Shown here in pieces: positions 34,111 to 41,507 of a stretch of DNA of 64,000 nt (the stretch's first letter is position 1; every line of letters begins with the position of its first letter). This DNA is from Vulcanimicrobium alpinum (GTDB lineage: Bacteria; Vulcanimicrobiota; Vulcanimicrobiia; Vulcanimicrobiales; Vulcanimicrobiaceae). The stretch lies in NCBI RefSeq assembly GCF_027923555.1, contig NZ_AP025523.1, forward strand, positions 3,042,484 to 3,106,483, given 5' to 3'. Under the pieces are notes generated by a model. It searched no databases. It was not told the origin of the DNA and worked only from the letters and a program-made list of their open reading frames with translations. The position numbers and the translations under genes are program-made.

Positions 34111-37100
34111 GTGAACTCGAGCGGTTACGTACGCACTCCCACGATCGCCGGCGATCGGATCGTCTTCGCATGCGAGGACGATCTGTGGATCGTCGGCGCA
34201 GGCGGCGGCATCGCGCGCCGTCTCACCACGACGGCCGGTGAGTCCACGCTGCCGCGGCTCTCGCCGGACGGAACGCAGCTCGCGTTCGTCGGCCGCGACG
34301 AGGGCCATCCGGAACTGTACGTGATGCCGGCCGACGGCGGCGTCCCGCGTCGCCTGACGTACCTCGGCGGCGACGCATTGTATACGTCGGGGTGGTCGCG
34401 CGACGGGCGCACGATCTTCTTCACCTCGGACGCGGGATCGCCGTTCATCAAGGAGACGCTGCCGTTCCGCATCGACGCCGCCGGCGGCGAACCCGCGGCG
34501 CTGGACGTCGGTCACGCGATGACCTGCGACGTCGCGGACGGCGGCGCGACGGTGCTCGGCCGCAACGCGATCGACCCGGCACGCTGGAAGCGCTATCGCG
34601 GGGGAACGGCCGGGCATCTGTGGGTTGACCCGCGCGGCGACGGCACGTTCGCGCGGCTCGGACGCGAGATCGACGGCAATTTGACATGGCCGATGTGGCT
34701 GGACGGCCGCGTCCTCTTCCTCTCCGATCACGAAGGGATCGGCAACCTCTACTCGCTCGACGCGGCGGGGGGCGATCTGCGCCGGCATACCGACGAGCGC
34801 GAGCATTACGCGCGCTTCCCGTCGACCGACCGAACGCGCGTCGTCTACGCGTGCGGCGGCGATCTCGTGCTGCTCGATCCGCGCGACGGCAGCGTCCGCC
34901 GCGTCGCCGTCGAGATGCCGTCGAACGCGCCGGAAACCGCGCGCCGCTTCGTCGACGCCGGCGATCTGCTCGACTCGTGGCAGCCGTCTCGCGACGGGAC
35001 GACGCTTGCGCTCGCGTCGCGCGGGCGCACGTTCACGATGCCGCTCTGGGAAGAGGCCGTCACCGAACATCCGGCCGGCGCCGGCGACGATCCGACCGCC
35101 GTCGTGCGCCGCCGCGCCGTCAACTGGCTGCACGACGACAAGCGGATCGCGTACATCGACGATACGGCGGGATACGAACGGATCGCCGTCGCGCCGGTCG
35201 ATCAGAGCGCGCCGGCCTCGTATCTCACGAACGACGATCACGGCATCATCCACGCGCTCGCGGCGTCGCCGGCCGGCGATCGCTTCGCGTTCGCGACCAA
35301 TCGCCACGATCTGTGGCTCGTCGACGGCGGCAGCGCTCCGCGCAAGGTCGACACCAGCGTCGGCGAACGGATCGACGATCTCGCGTTCTCGCCCGACGGC
35401 GGCTGGCTCGCGTACGTGTGGTCGCCCAAAGCGCGCACCACCATCGTGCGTCTGCTCGACTGCGAGACCGGCGCGGTCGTCGACGCGACCTCGCCGCTGC
35501 GCGAAGACCGCTCGCCGGCCTGGGATCCCGAAGGCAAGTATCTCTACGTCCTCTCGACGCGCGATTTCCATCCGGTCTACGACGCGCTGCAGTTCGAGCT
35601 CAGTTTCCCCGAGGCGTCGCGTCCGTATCTGGTGACGCTGCGCACGGAGACGGCGAACCCGTTCGTCGCGAAGCCGGCGCCGCTGCACAAGGCGCACGAC
35701 GACGACAAAGACGACGATGACGACGCCGACAAGAAAGACGTCACGCCCGTCCTCATCGACACCGACGGACTGCCGCTGCGGATGCTCGCGTTTCCGGTCG
35801 AGGAAGGCGCCTACGACCGCATCGCTGCCGGCAAAGCGCGCGCGTTCTTCTCCCGGTTTCCGGTGCGCGGGATCCGGCCCAACGCGCACGATCACGACGA
35901 TCACGGCGGCGACCTGCTGGCCTACGACTTCGAGGAACAGCGCAGCGCGACGCTCGCGAGCGACATCGACGATTTTGTGCTGGGGACCGACGGCCGCACG
36001 CTGGTGTATGCGTCTCACGGGAAATTACGCGCGATCGACGCCGGCGGCGATCTTCCCGAAGACGCCGACGACGAGAAGCCCGCGCAGGACCCCGGGCGCC
36101 GCACCGGCTGGCTCGATCTCGCGCGCGTGAGCGTGCTGGTCGAACCGGCGGCGGAGTGGCGGCAGATGCTGCGCGAAGCATGGCGCTTGCAGCGCGAGAA
36201 CTTCTGGGATCCGCAGATGGGCGGCGTCGCGTGGGACGCGGTGCTCGCGCGCTACGACGCGCTGCTGCCGAAGATCCGCACGCGCAACGAACTCTCCGAC
36301 GTGGTGTGGGAGATGCAGGGCGAACTCGGCACCTCGCACGCGTACGAGTCGGGCGGCGACAAGCCGGTCCCGCCGCAATACAAGCGCGGTTTCCTCGGCG
36401 CCGACGTGGAGTGGAACGACGCGCTGCGCGGCTACACGATCCGGCGCATCCTCCGCGGCGACCCCTGGAACCGCGATGCCGACTCGCCGCTCGCGGAACC
36501 CGGCGTCGACGTGCGCGAAGGCGACACGATCGTCGGGATCGGCGGCCGCACCTTCGCGCCGGGCGTCGGCTTGGGCGCGCTGCTGGTAAACCTCGCTGGT
36601 CGCGACGTCGTGCTCTCGGTGGTACGTCCTTCGACCCGCTCAGGAGACGGTACGCCGCGACGCGTGCTGGTGCGGACGCTGCGCGACGAGCGGATGCTGC
36701 GCTACCGCGCGTGGGTCGACGCGAACCGCGCGACGGTGCACGCGCGCACCGGCGGCCGCGTCGGATACGTGCACGTCCCCGACATGGGGCCGTGGGGGTT
36801 CGCGGAGTTCCATCGCGGCTATCTCAGCGAGTTCGATCGCGACGGGCTGATCGTCGACGTGCGCTACAACCGCGGCGGCCACGTCTCGTCGCTGCTGCTC
36901 GAGAAGCTGGCGCGCAAGCGCGTCGGCTACGACGTCTCGCGCTGGACGCCGCCGCAGCCGTATCCCGACGAGTCGGTGCGCGGCCCGATCGTCGCGCTCA
37001 CCAACCAGTTTGCGGGGAGCGACGGCGACATCTTCAGCCACTGCTTCAAACTGTACGGTCTGGGGCCGCTGGTGGGGATGCGGACGTGGGGCGGAGTCGT

Positions 37101-37362
37101 CGGGATCAACCCGCGGCACCGCCTCGTCGACGGCACCGAGACGACCCAGCCCGAGTACTCGTTCTGGTTCACCGACGCCGGCTGGGGCGTTGAGAACTAC
37201 GGGACCGACCCGACCCACGAGGTCGACATCGCCCCGCAGGACAGCCGCGCCGGCCGCGACCCGCAGATGGACGAAGCCCTGCGCCTGATCCACGACGCCC
37301 TCGCCGCCGCCCCGCCCCGCCCTAGCTTCCCCCCGCCCCCAAACCGAGCCATCTCACGCTGA
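34111..37362 (+). CDS. Tricorn protease-like protein
   Basis: 1083 residues, the normal length of tricorn (~1070). Residues 1-~650 form beta-propeller repeats (LPRLSPDGTQLAFVG, WSRDGRTIFFTSDAG, LSDHEGIGNLYSLDAAGG), and a His/Asp-rich linker lies near 525-540. Then come a core domain, a PDZ domain (~760-860) and the C-terminal serine-protease domain. Catalytic His ~743 is in LGTSHAYE and Ser ~970-Asp in NQFAGSDGDIF. Tricorn trims peptides made by the proteasome or other proteases in the cytosol. The PDZ region carries a repeat-derived insertion (VVRPSTRSGDGTPRR). GTG 34111 is chosen for GGAGGG just upstream and the start YVRTPTIAGDRIVF. Confidence 0.93.
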   Translation: MNSSGYVRTPTIAGDRIVFACEDDLWIVGAGGGIARRLTTTAGESTLPRLSPDGTQLAFVGRDEGHPELYVMPADGGVPRRLTYLGGDALYTSGWSRDGRTIFFTSDAGSPFIKETLPFRIDAAGGEPAALDVGHAMTCDVADGGATVLGRNAIDPARWKRYRGGTAGHLWVDPRGDGTFARLGREIDGNLTWPMWLDGRVLFLSDHEGIGNLYSLDAAGGDLRRHTDEREHYARFPSTDRTRVVYACGGDLVLLDPRDGSVRRVAVEMPSNAPETARRFVDAGDLLDSWQPSRDGTTLALASRGRTFTMPLWEEAVTEHPAGAGDDPTAVVRRRAVNWLHDDKRIAYIDDTAGYERIAVAPVDQSAPASYLTNDDHGIIHALAASPAGDRFAFATNRHDLWLVDGGSAPRKVDTSVGERIDDLAFSPDGGWLAYVWSPKARTTIVRLLDCETGAVVDATSPLREDRSPAWDPEGKYLYVLSTRDFHPVYDALQFELSFPEASRPYLVTLRTETANPFVAKPAPLHKAHDDDKDDDDDADKKDVTPVLIDTDGLPLRMLAFPVEEGAYDRIAAGKARAFFSRFPVRGIRPNAHDHDDHGGDLLAYDFEEQRSATLASDIDDFVLGTDGRTLVYASHGKLRAIDAGGDLPEDADDEKPAQDPGRRTGWLDLARVSVLVEPAAEWRQMLREAWRLQRENFWDPQMGGVAWDAVLARYDALLPKIRTRNELSDVVWEMQGELGTSHAYESGGDKPVPPQYKRGFLGADVEWNDALRGYTIRRILRGDPWNRDADSPLAEPGVDVREGDTIVGIGGRTFAPGVGLGALLVNLAGRDVVLSVVRPSTRSGDGTPRRVLVRTLRDERMLRYRAWVDANRATVHARTGGRVGYVHVPDMGPWGFAEFHRGYLSEFDRDGLIVDVRYNRGGHVSSLLLEKLARKRVGYDVSRWTPPQPYPDESVRGPIVALTNQFAGSDGDIFSHCFKLYGLGPLVGMRTWGGVVGINPRHRLVDGTETTQPEYSFWFTDAGWGVENYGTDPTHEVDIAPQDSRAGRDPQMDEALRLIHDALAAAPPRPSFPPPPNRAISR
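36628..36654. repeat. Single copy of the dispersed repeat inside the tricorn gene
   Basis: CCTTCGACCCGCTCAGGAGA followed by CGG resembles the units at 2986-3040 (core TTCGACNNGCTCAG). It is read in frame as PSTRSGDG within the PDZ-domain region and looks like an insertion relative to the flanking conserved strands. Confidence 0.5.
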
Positions 37363-37372
37363 CGGGGCGTCC

Positions 37373-37402
37373 TTGACCCCTCCCGAGGCGGCGTGATACA
37401 GT
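37373..37402 (+). promoter_or_regulatory. Promoter of the infC-rpmI-rplT operon
   Basis: TTGACC (37373-37378) and TACAGT (37397-37402) are 18 bp apart, with a TG two bases before the -10 (extended -10). Transcription would start near 37409, giving a leader of about 117 nt. Confidence 0.65.
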
Positions 37403-37408
37403 ACGCGA

Positions 37409-37525
37409 GCCGAAGTAGGGCGGCGACGCCCTCACCGGATGCCTGCGGGCAATCCGGTCATCTCGAACAGCGAGGACCGCTTCGGCGTCTTCGCTATTTC
37501 ATTTGTTCTTTCTGGAGAGTTTGTC
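37409..37525 (+). promoter_or_regulatory. Structured 5' leader of infC
   Basis: Two strong hairpins follow the promoter: AGGGCG-GCGA-CGCCCT, a 6-bp stem with a GNRA loop, and ACCGGAT/ATCCGGT (7 bp) topped by GCC-TGCG-GGC. A U-rich run precedes the SD. In other bacteria infC-rpmI-rplT leaders are bound by L20; this one has no recognised Rfam pattern that I can assign, so autoregulation is inference. Confidence 0.45.
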
Positions 37526-38185
37526 ATAGCACGACCGCTTCGCGTCAACGAGCAGATTAGAATCCGCCAAGTCCGCGTCATCGACGATGCCGGCCAGCAG
37601 CTAGGCGTCATACCGACCGAGGAAGCCCTCGGAATGGCGCGCAGCAAGGGACTGGACCTCATCGAGGTGTCACCGACCGCGGTCCCTCCGGTCTGCCGTA
37701 TCGGTGATTACGGTCGTTTGAAGTACGAGCAGTCGAAAAAAGACAAAGAGGCGCGCAAGAAACAGCGCAACTGGGAGTTGCGCGAAGTCAAGCTGCGTCC
37801 CAAGATCGACGTCCACGACTACGAAGTCAAAGCGAAGATGGCGGAGCGCCTTCTTCTCGACGGCGGCAAGGTCAAGGTCACGATCATGTTCCGCGGACGC
37901 GAGATCACGTACACCGCGTTCGGAAAACGGCTGCTCGACCGGATCGCGAAAGATCTGGAGAATACCGCTCTGCTCGAACGCGAGGCGAAGCTCGAAGGCA
38001 AGAACATGTTTCTCATCCTCGCACCTCGTCCCACTCCGCTGGGTCCGCCGCGGTTCGTCCACTTGAAGACGGATACGGCGCACCACGATGTCGAGACCGC
38101 AGATCATCACGATGATCACGAGCCCGACACCGACCACGGCACGGACACGGACGCGGTCGCGACCATCGGGGGAGCCAGTGCCTAA
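37526..38185 (+). CDS. infC: Translation initiation factor IF-3, apparent AUA start
   Basis: 219 residues. IF-3 monitors start-codon choice on the 30S subunit. Conserved text begins at ARPLRVNEQIRIRQVRVIDD, and there is no ATG, GTG or TTG in frame near it; the codon at the expected place is ATA 37526, with TGGAGAG ending 6 bp upstream. infC genes often use rare starts such as AUU for autoregulation by IF-3, so AUA is plausible. An in-frame ATG at 37439 exists but lies before the leader hairpins and lacks a ribosome site. A ~40-residue His/Asp/Thr-rich C-terminal tail is added to the normal ~175 residues. The stop overlaps rpmI. Confidence 0.93.
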   Translation: MARPLRVNEQIRIRQVRVIDDAGQQLGVIPTEEALGMARSKGLDLIEVSPTAVPPVCRIGDYGRLKYEQSKKDKEARKKQRNWELREVKLRPKIDVHDYEVKAKMAERLLLDGGKVKVTIMFRGREITYTAFGKRLLDRIAKDLENTALLEREAKLEGKNMFLILAPRPTPLGPPRFVHLKTDTAHHDVETADHHDDHEPDTDHGTDTDAVATIGGASA

Positions 38186-38384
38186 AATCAAAACCCACCG
38201 CGGAACCGCGAAACGGGTCAAGGTGAGCGCCAACGGCAAGGTGACGCACCGCCACCAGTTTTCGGGTTGCGGCCACATCCTCAGCAAGAAATCGCGCAAC
38301 CGCAAACGCAAGTTCCGCAAGGATCAAGCGGTGTTCTCCGGCGATCTGAAGCGCTTCGCGCCGCAGATTCCGTACCTGCTGTAG
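38178..38384 (+). CDS. rpmI: 50S ribosomal protein L35
   Basis: 68 residues, basic, with the L35 hallmark KIKTHRGTAKRVKVSANGK and HILSKKSRNRKRKFRK. GTG 38178 lies inside the last codons of infC (8-bp overlap), with GGGGGAG upstream. Middle gene of the conserved infC-rpmI-rplT operon. Confidence 0.96.
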   Translation: MPKIKTHRGTAKRVKVSANGKVTHRHQFSGCGHILSKKSRNRKRKFRKDQAVFSGDLKRFAPQIPYLL

Positions 38385-38395
38385 GAGACTGACAC

Positions 38396-38770
38396 ATGGC
38401 TCGCATCAAACGCGGTCTGCACAAGATCAAGCACCGCCGCAAGGTGATGAAGCTCGTCAAGGGCTTCCGCGCCGCGCGCCGCCGCAACTATCGCGTCGCC
38501 AACGAAGCGCTGCTGCACTCGCTGGCCTACGCGTTCCGCGACCGCCGCGTCCGCAAGCGCGACTTCCGCTCGCTCTGGATCGCGCGCATCAACGCGGCCG
38601 CGCGCCGCGAAGGCTTGTCGTACTCGAAGTTCATCGCCGGCCTGAAGAAGTCGGGTGTGGTGATGAACCGCAAGGCGCTCGCCGACCTGGCCGTGCACGA
38701 CGCTGCGGCGTTCCGCCGTCTGCTCAGCCTCGCGAAGGACGCGCACAACACCACGACGACCGCGGCGTAG
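38396..38770 (+). CDS. rplT: 50S ribosomal protein L20
   Basis: 124 residues. Early-assembly 23S rRNA-binding protein, often the autoregulator of this operon. Recognised by ARIKRGLHKIKHRRKVMKL, FRAARRRNYRVANEALLHSL and FIAGLKKSGVVMNRKALADL. It ends with a short Thr/Ala tail 31 bp before the operon terminator. Confidence 0.97.
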   Translation: MARIKRGLHKIKHRRKVMKLVKGFRAARRRNYRVANEALLHSLAYAFRDRRVRKRDFRSLWIARINAAARREGLSYSKFIAGLKKSGVVMNRKALADLAVHDAAAFRRLLSLAKDAHNTTTTAA

Positions 38771-38801
38771 CGCGCAGCGCGCTTCGCCTTCACCCTGCAC
38801 A

Positions 38802-38837
38802 AAGACGAGGCGCCCCCTGCGGCGCCTCGTCTTTTTT
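38802..38837 (+). terminator. Rho-independent terminator after rplT
   Basis: A 13-bp perfect stem (AAGACGAGGCGCC with GGCGCCTCGTCTT), loop CCCTGC, then six T residues. It ends exactly at the stop of the convergent MOSC gene. Confidence 0.95.
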
Positions 38838-39292
38838 CAGCGTATGACGATCGCTTCGCTCACAGCGATCGTCCCCGCGCGCACAACGCTCGCGCGCAAG
38901 CCGCCGTGCTCGGCGAGGGTCGCGCGCAGCGGGATGCCGAGCAGACCTTCGAGATACGCGCACGGATCGCAGGGACGGACGCCGCGGAAGAGCGCGTCGC
39001 CGATCGCGAACTCGCGTGCGATCAGGCCCTGCAGCGCGACGCCGCGCGTGACGACGTTGCGCCGCAAGCGCGCCGGATCGATCGGCGCGATTCCGAGTTC
39101 GCTGCACAGCCGCTCGACCGCCTCGGCTTCGATGAACGTGATCTCGTTGACGTAGCTCGCGCGATACGACCAGTGTCCGCCACCCGAGGCATAGCGGTCG
39201 CCGGCGAGCCCCGCACCAGGCGACACGGCGATGCGATCGTGGCCGCGCATCGGTTCGCCCGCCGCGCTCGTGGTATAGATGCCGAGAATCAT
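38837..39292 (-). CDS. MOSC-domain protein
   Basis: 151 residues, a stand-alone MOSC domain of the kind found in molybdenum-cofactor sulfurases and YiiM-like detoxifying proteins. Typical text: VSPGAGLAGDRYASGGGHWS, RRNVVTRGVALQGLIAREF, and GVRPCDPCAYLEGLLG with the Cys pair that may hold sulfur or molybdenum cofactor. No molybdenum genes lie nearby. Start ATG 39292. Confidence 0.85.
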   Translation of the reverse strand: MILGIYTTSAAGEPMRGHDRIAVSPGAGLAGDRYASGGGHWSYRASYVNEITFIEAEAVERLCSELGIAPIDPARLRRNVVTRGVALQGLIAREFAIGDALFRGVRPCDPCAYLEGLLGIPLRATLAEHGGLRASVVRAGTIAVSEAIVIR

Positions 39293-39349
39293 CGCGCGCC
39301 GCGTTCGCGCCGCGCCAGGTGCGTCCCGCGACCCGCAGAAGCGCGCCGG

Positions 39350-40051
39350 ATGACGACGTGGAGGGGGGCCGCGTTCCTTGCGGGCACGGCGGCGTTCGCA
39401 CTCGCCGGCTGCGGCGGGTCGCATCGCGACGAGCACGAGGAGACGGCCGGCCCGGCGCATCGGACGACGGTCAACCCGAGCACGTTTCCGCTCTATCGCG
39501 GCAGCGAAGTCTACGACGTCGTGCGCGTCGATCTGCGGCCCATGGCTGCGACGATCAAGAAGAACGACCCGTCATCGGAGACCGGCGAATCGTACGACGG
39601 ACACGAAGTCGTCGCCGTGAGCGCCGCCCCGCTGAGCCGGCTGAACGCCTGGGTCCGCGAGCTCGCCTCCGCGCCGCCGCAGCGCCTGCACGTCTCCCGC
39701 CGCGCGGACGCCTCCGCCGAGGGCAGCCGCGACGTCCTGCGCTCGACCGGCGCGACGGTCACGACGTTCCGATCCGCGAACGAGTCGCGCGTCGTCATGC
39801 TGATCGTCCTCGACCCGAAGACCGTGCGCGCGAAGATCGGACCAGCGCTCGACGCGATCGAGACGTACCGGAGCGTCCCCGGGGTGATGCGCGGCGCGAT
39901 CGACGAGGCGACGAAGAAACAGCTCGGCTACAGCGTCTCCGAGATGCTCGATCCCGGGAGCCCCGTCGGCGTCCTGGTGAACTCGGTGAAGGCGCTGCAG
40001 TCGCAGGACAAGCGTGCGATCGTGGTGATCGACGAGACGAAGGCCCGCTGA
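39350..40051 (+). CDS. Hypothetical lipoprotein
   Basis: 233 residues. Signal sequence with lipobox AFALAGC, so probably lipid-anchored outside the membrane. The mature part is mixed alpha/beta with no family I recognise; an LDPKTVRAKIGPALDAIETY stretch is the most ordered-looking segment. It starts 57 bp from the divergent MOSC gene and ends just before the aro promoter. Confidence 0.65.
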   Translation: MTTWRGAAFLAGTAAFALAGCGGSHRDEHEETAGPAHRTTVNPSTFPLYRGSEVYDVVRVDLRPMAATIKKNDPSSETGESYDGHEVVAVSAAPLSRLNAWVRELASAPPQRLHVSRRADASAEGSRDVLRSTGATVTTFRSANESRVVMLIVLDPKTVRAKIGPALDAIETYRSVPGVMRGAIDEATKKQLGYSVSEMLDPGSPVGVLVNSVKALQSQDKRAIVVIDETKAR

Positions 40052-40063
40052 CCGCACCTGGGG

Positions 40064-40093
40064 TTGACAGGGGCGCGAAGCGTTTGCTTGAAT
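40064..40093 (+). promoter_or_regulatory. Promoter of the aro operon leader
   Basis: Consensus TTGACA (40064-40069), 18-bp spacer, TTGAAT (40088-40093). The predicted start of transcription is at about 40100-40102, on or next to the ATG of the leader peptide, so the leader mRNA would be leaderless. Confidence 0.7.
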
Positions 40094-40101
40094 CAGCCCA
40101 C

Positions 40102-40179
40102 ATGCTCTCCGGCGCGTACTTTTATCGCTGGTATCCTCGCTGCACGCAAGTCGTGTCGGTCGAGTTCGGCATCGCGTAG
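40102..40179 (+). CDS. Aromatic-amino-acid leader peptide
   Basis: 25-residue ORF upstream of aroA whose residues 6-11 are Tyr-Phe-Tyr-Arg-Trp-Tyr, a run of five aromatic codons in six positions (MLSGAYFYRWYPR). No ribosome site precedes it, which fits translation from the very 5' end. It ends with TAG at 40177, 22 nt before the terminator hairpin. The codon content, the position behind a strong promoter and the downstream hairpin match the attenuator leaders of trp/phe operons. Function is inferred from the layout. Confidence 0.75.
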   Translation: MLSGAYFYRWYPRCTQVVSVEFGIA

Positions 40180-40201
40180 GGAGCACGAAGATGATGCACC
40201 G

Positions 40202-40239
40202 CGAGCCCCTCGCCGAACCGGCGGGGGGCTCGTTCGTTT
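40202..40239 (+). terminator. Attenuator terminator before aroA
   Basis: 14-bp stem pairing 40202-40215 with 40219-40232 (one G-T pair), a 3-nt loop, then TTCGTTT. GTTCGGC at 40164-40170, inside the leader peptide gene, is complementary to GCCGAAC at 40212-40218 in the stem, so an antiterminator can form when ribosomes stall at the aromatic codons and leave that segment free. Confidence 0.7.
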
Positions 40240-40253
40240 CGGACACGAGAACC

Positions 40254-41507
40254 ATGATGAAGACCGCGCCCCACCTCCGCGTCCCCGGCGACAAATCGAT
40301 CGCGCATCGCGCCGTCATGTTCGCCGCGCTCGCGCGCGGAACGTCGCGGCTGCGGAACGTGCCGGACGGGCTCGACGTGCTCTCGACACAGCGCGCGATG
40401 CGCGCGCTCGGCGCGACACTGCACGCAGACGGCGACACGCTCGTCGTCGAGGGCTGCGGCGGCGCGTTCCGCGCGCCGGACGAACCGATCGACTGCGGCA
40501 ACAGCGGGACGACGATGCGGCTCGTCGCGGGAATCCTGGCAACGCGCGCGATCGACGTGACGCTCACCGGCGACGACTCGCTGCGCGCGCGGCCGATGCG
40601 GCGCGTCGCCGCACCGCTGGCGGCGTTCGGCGCGACGATCGACCTCAGCAACGGCTGGACCGCGCCGATGCGCGTGCGCGGGAACGGCGACGCGCGCGGT
40701 GCGGAGATCGCGGTGACCGTCGCGAGCGCGCAAGTGAAATCGGCGCTGCTGCTCGCCGCGCTCGGCGCGCACGGTCCGACGCGGCTCACCGGCGAACTCG
40801 CGACGCGCGACCACACCGAACGTCTGCTCGCAGCGTTCAGCGTGCACGTGCGCGCGGACGGCGGCGCATTGGTCCTCGACGGTCCGGCGATGCTTCACGC
40901 CGCCGAGATCGACGTCCCCGGCGACATCTCGAGCGCGGCCTTTCTGTTCGCGGCGGCCGCGGCGACGGCGGGCGGCACTGTCACCGTCGACGACGTCGGG
41001 CTCAACCCGACGCGCACCGCGTTCCTCGACGTGCTGCGGCGTTTCGGCGCCGAGGTCGAGGTGCGCATCGCCGCCGATGCGCCGGAGCCACGCGGCTCCG
41101 TCACCGTGCGCGGCCGCGCCCTGCACGCGATCGAGATCCTGCCGTCCGAAGTGCCGGGGCTCATCGATGAACTGCCGCTGGTCGGCGTGCTCGGCGCGTT
41201 TGCGAACGGGACGACGACGGTGCGCGGCGCCGCCGAACTGCGCGTCAAGGAATCGGATCGAATCGAATCGTTCGCCGCGGCGGCGCGCGCGCTCGGAGCC
41301 GACGTCGAGACGGCGCCCGACGGATTCGCCGTGCACGGGCCGGCGCGCTGGCACGACGGCGCGGTGGCGACCCATCACGATCACCGCATCGCGATGGCGT
41401 TCGCCGTCGCCGGACGCGTCGCTCGGGTGCGCGTGACGCTCGACGATCCCGACTGCGCCGCGGTCTCGTTCCCCAACTTCGCCGCCGCGCTCGAGTCGCT
41501 CGCGTGA
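40254..41507 (+). CDS. aroA: 3-Phosphoshikimate 1-carboxyvinyltransferase (EPSP synthase)
   Basis: About 417 residues. Joins phosphoenolpyruvate to shikimate 3-phosphate. Seen: RVPGDKSIAHRAVMFAALA, CGNSGTTMRL, LTGDDSLRARPMRR, and AELRVKESDRIE, all active-site segments. ATG 40254 (or 40257) lies after the attenuator hairpin. An in-frame ATG at 40191 has a better ribosome site (AGGGAG) but would translate through the hairpin, so both starts remain possible. First structural gene of the shikimate operon; its stop overlaps aroE (GTGA). Confidence 0.95.
   Translation: MMKTAPHLRVPGDKSIAHRAVMFAALARGTSRLRNVPDGLDVLSTQRAMRALGATLHADGDTLVVEGCGGAFRAPDEPIDCGNSGTTMRLVAGILATRAIDVTLTGDDSLRARPMRRVAAPLAAFGATIDLSNGWTAPMRVRGNGDARGAEIAVTVASAQVKSALLLAALGAHGPTRLTGELATRDHTERLLAAFSVHVRADGGALVLDGPAMLHAAEIDVPGDISSAAFLFAAAAATAGGTVTVDDVGLNPTRTAFLDVLRRFGAEVEVRIAADAPEPRGSVTVRGRALHAIEILPSEVPGLIDELPLVGVLGAFANGTTTVRGAAELRVKESDRIESFAAAARALGADVETAPDGFAVHGPARWHDGAVATHHDHRIAMAFAVAGRVARVRVTLDDPDCAAVSFPNFAAALESLA

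Noticed and set aside
37439-37525. ATG 37439 as the infC start
   Set aside because: It lies inside the leader hairpin, has no ribosome site and adds residues with no similarity to IF-3.
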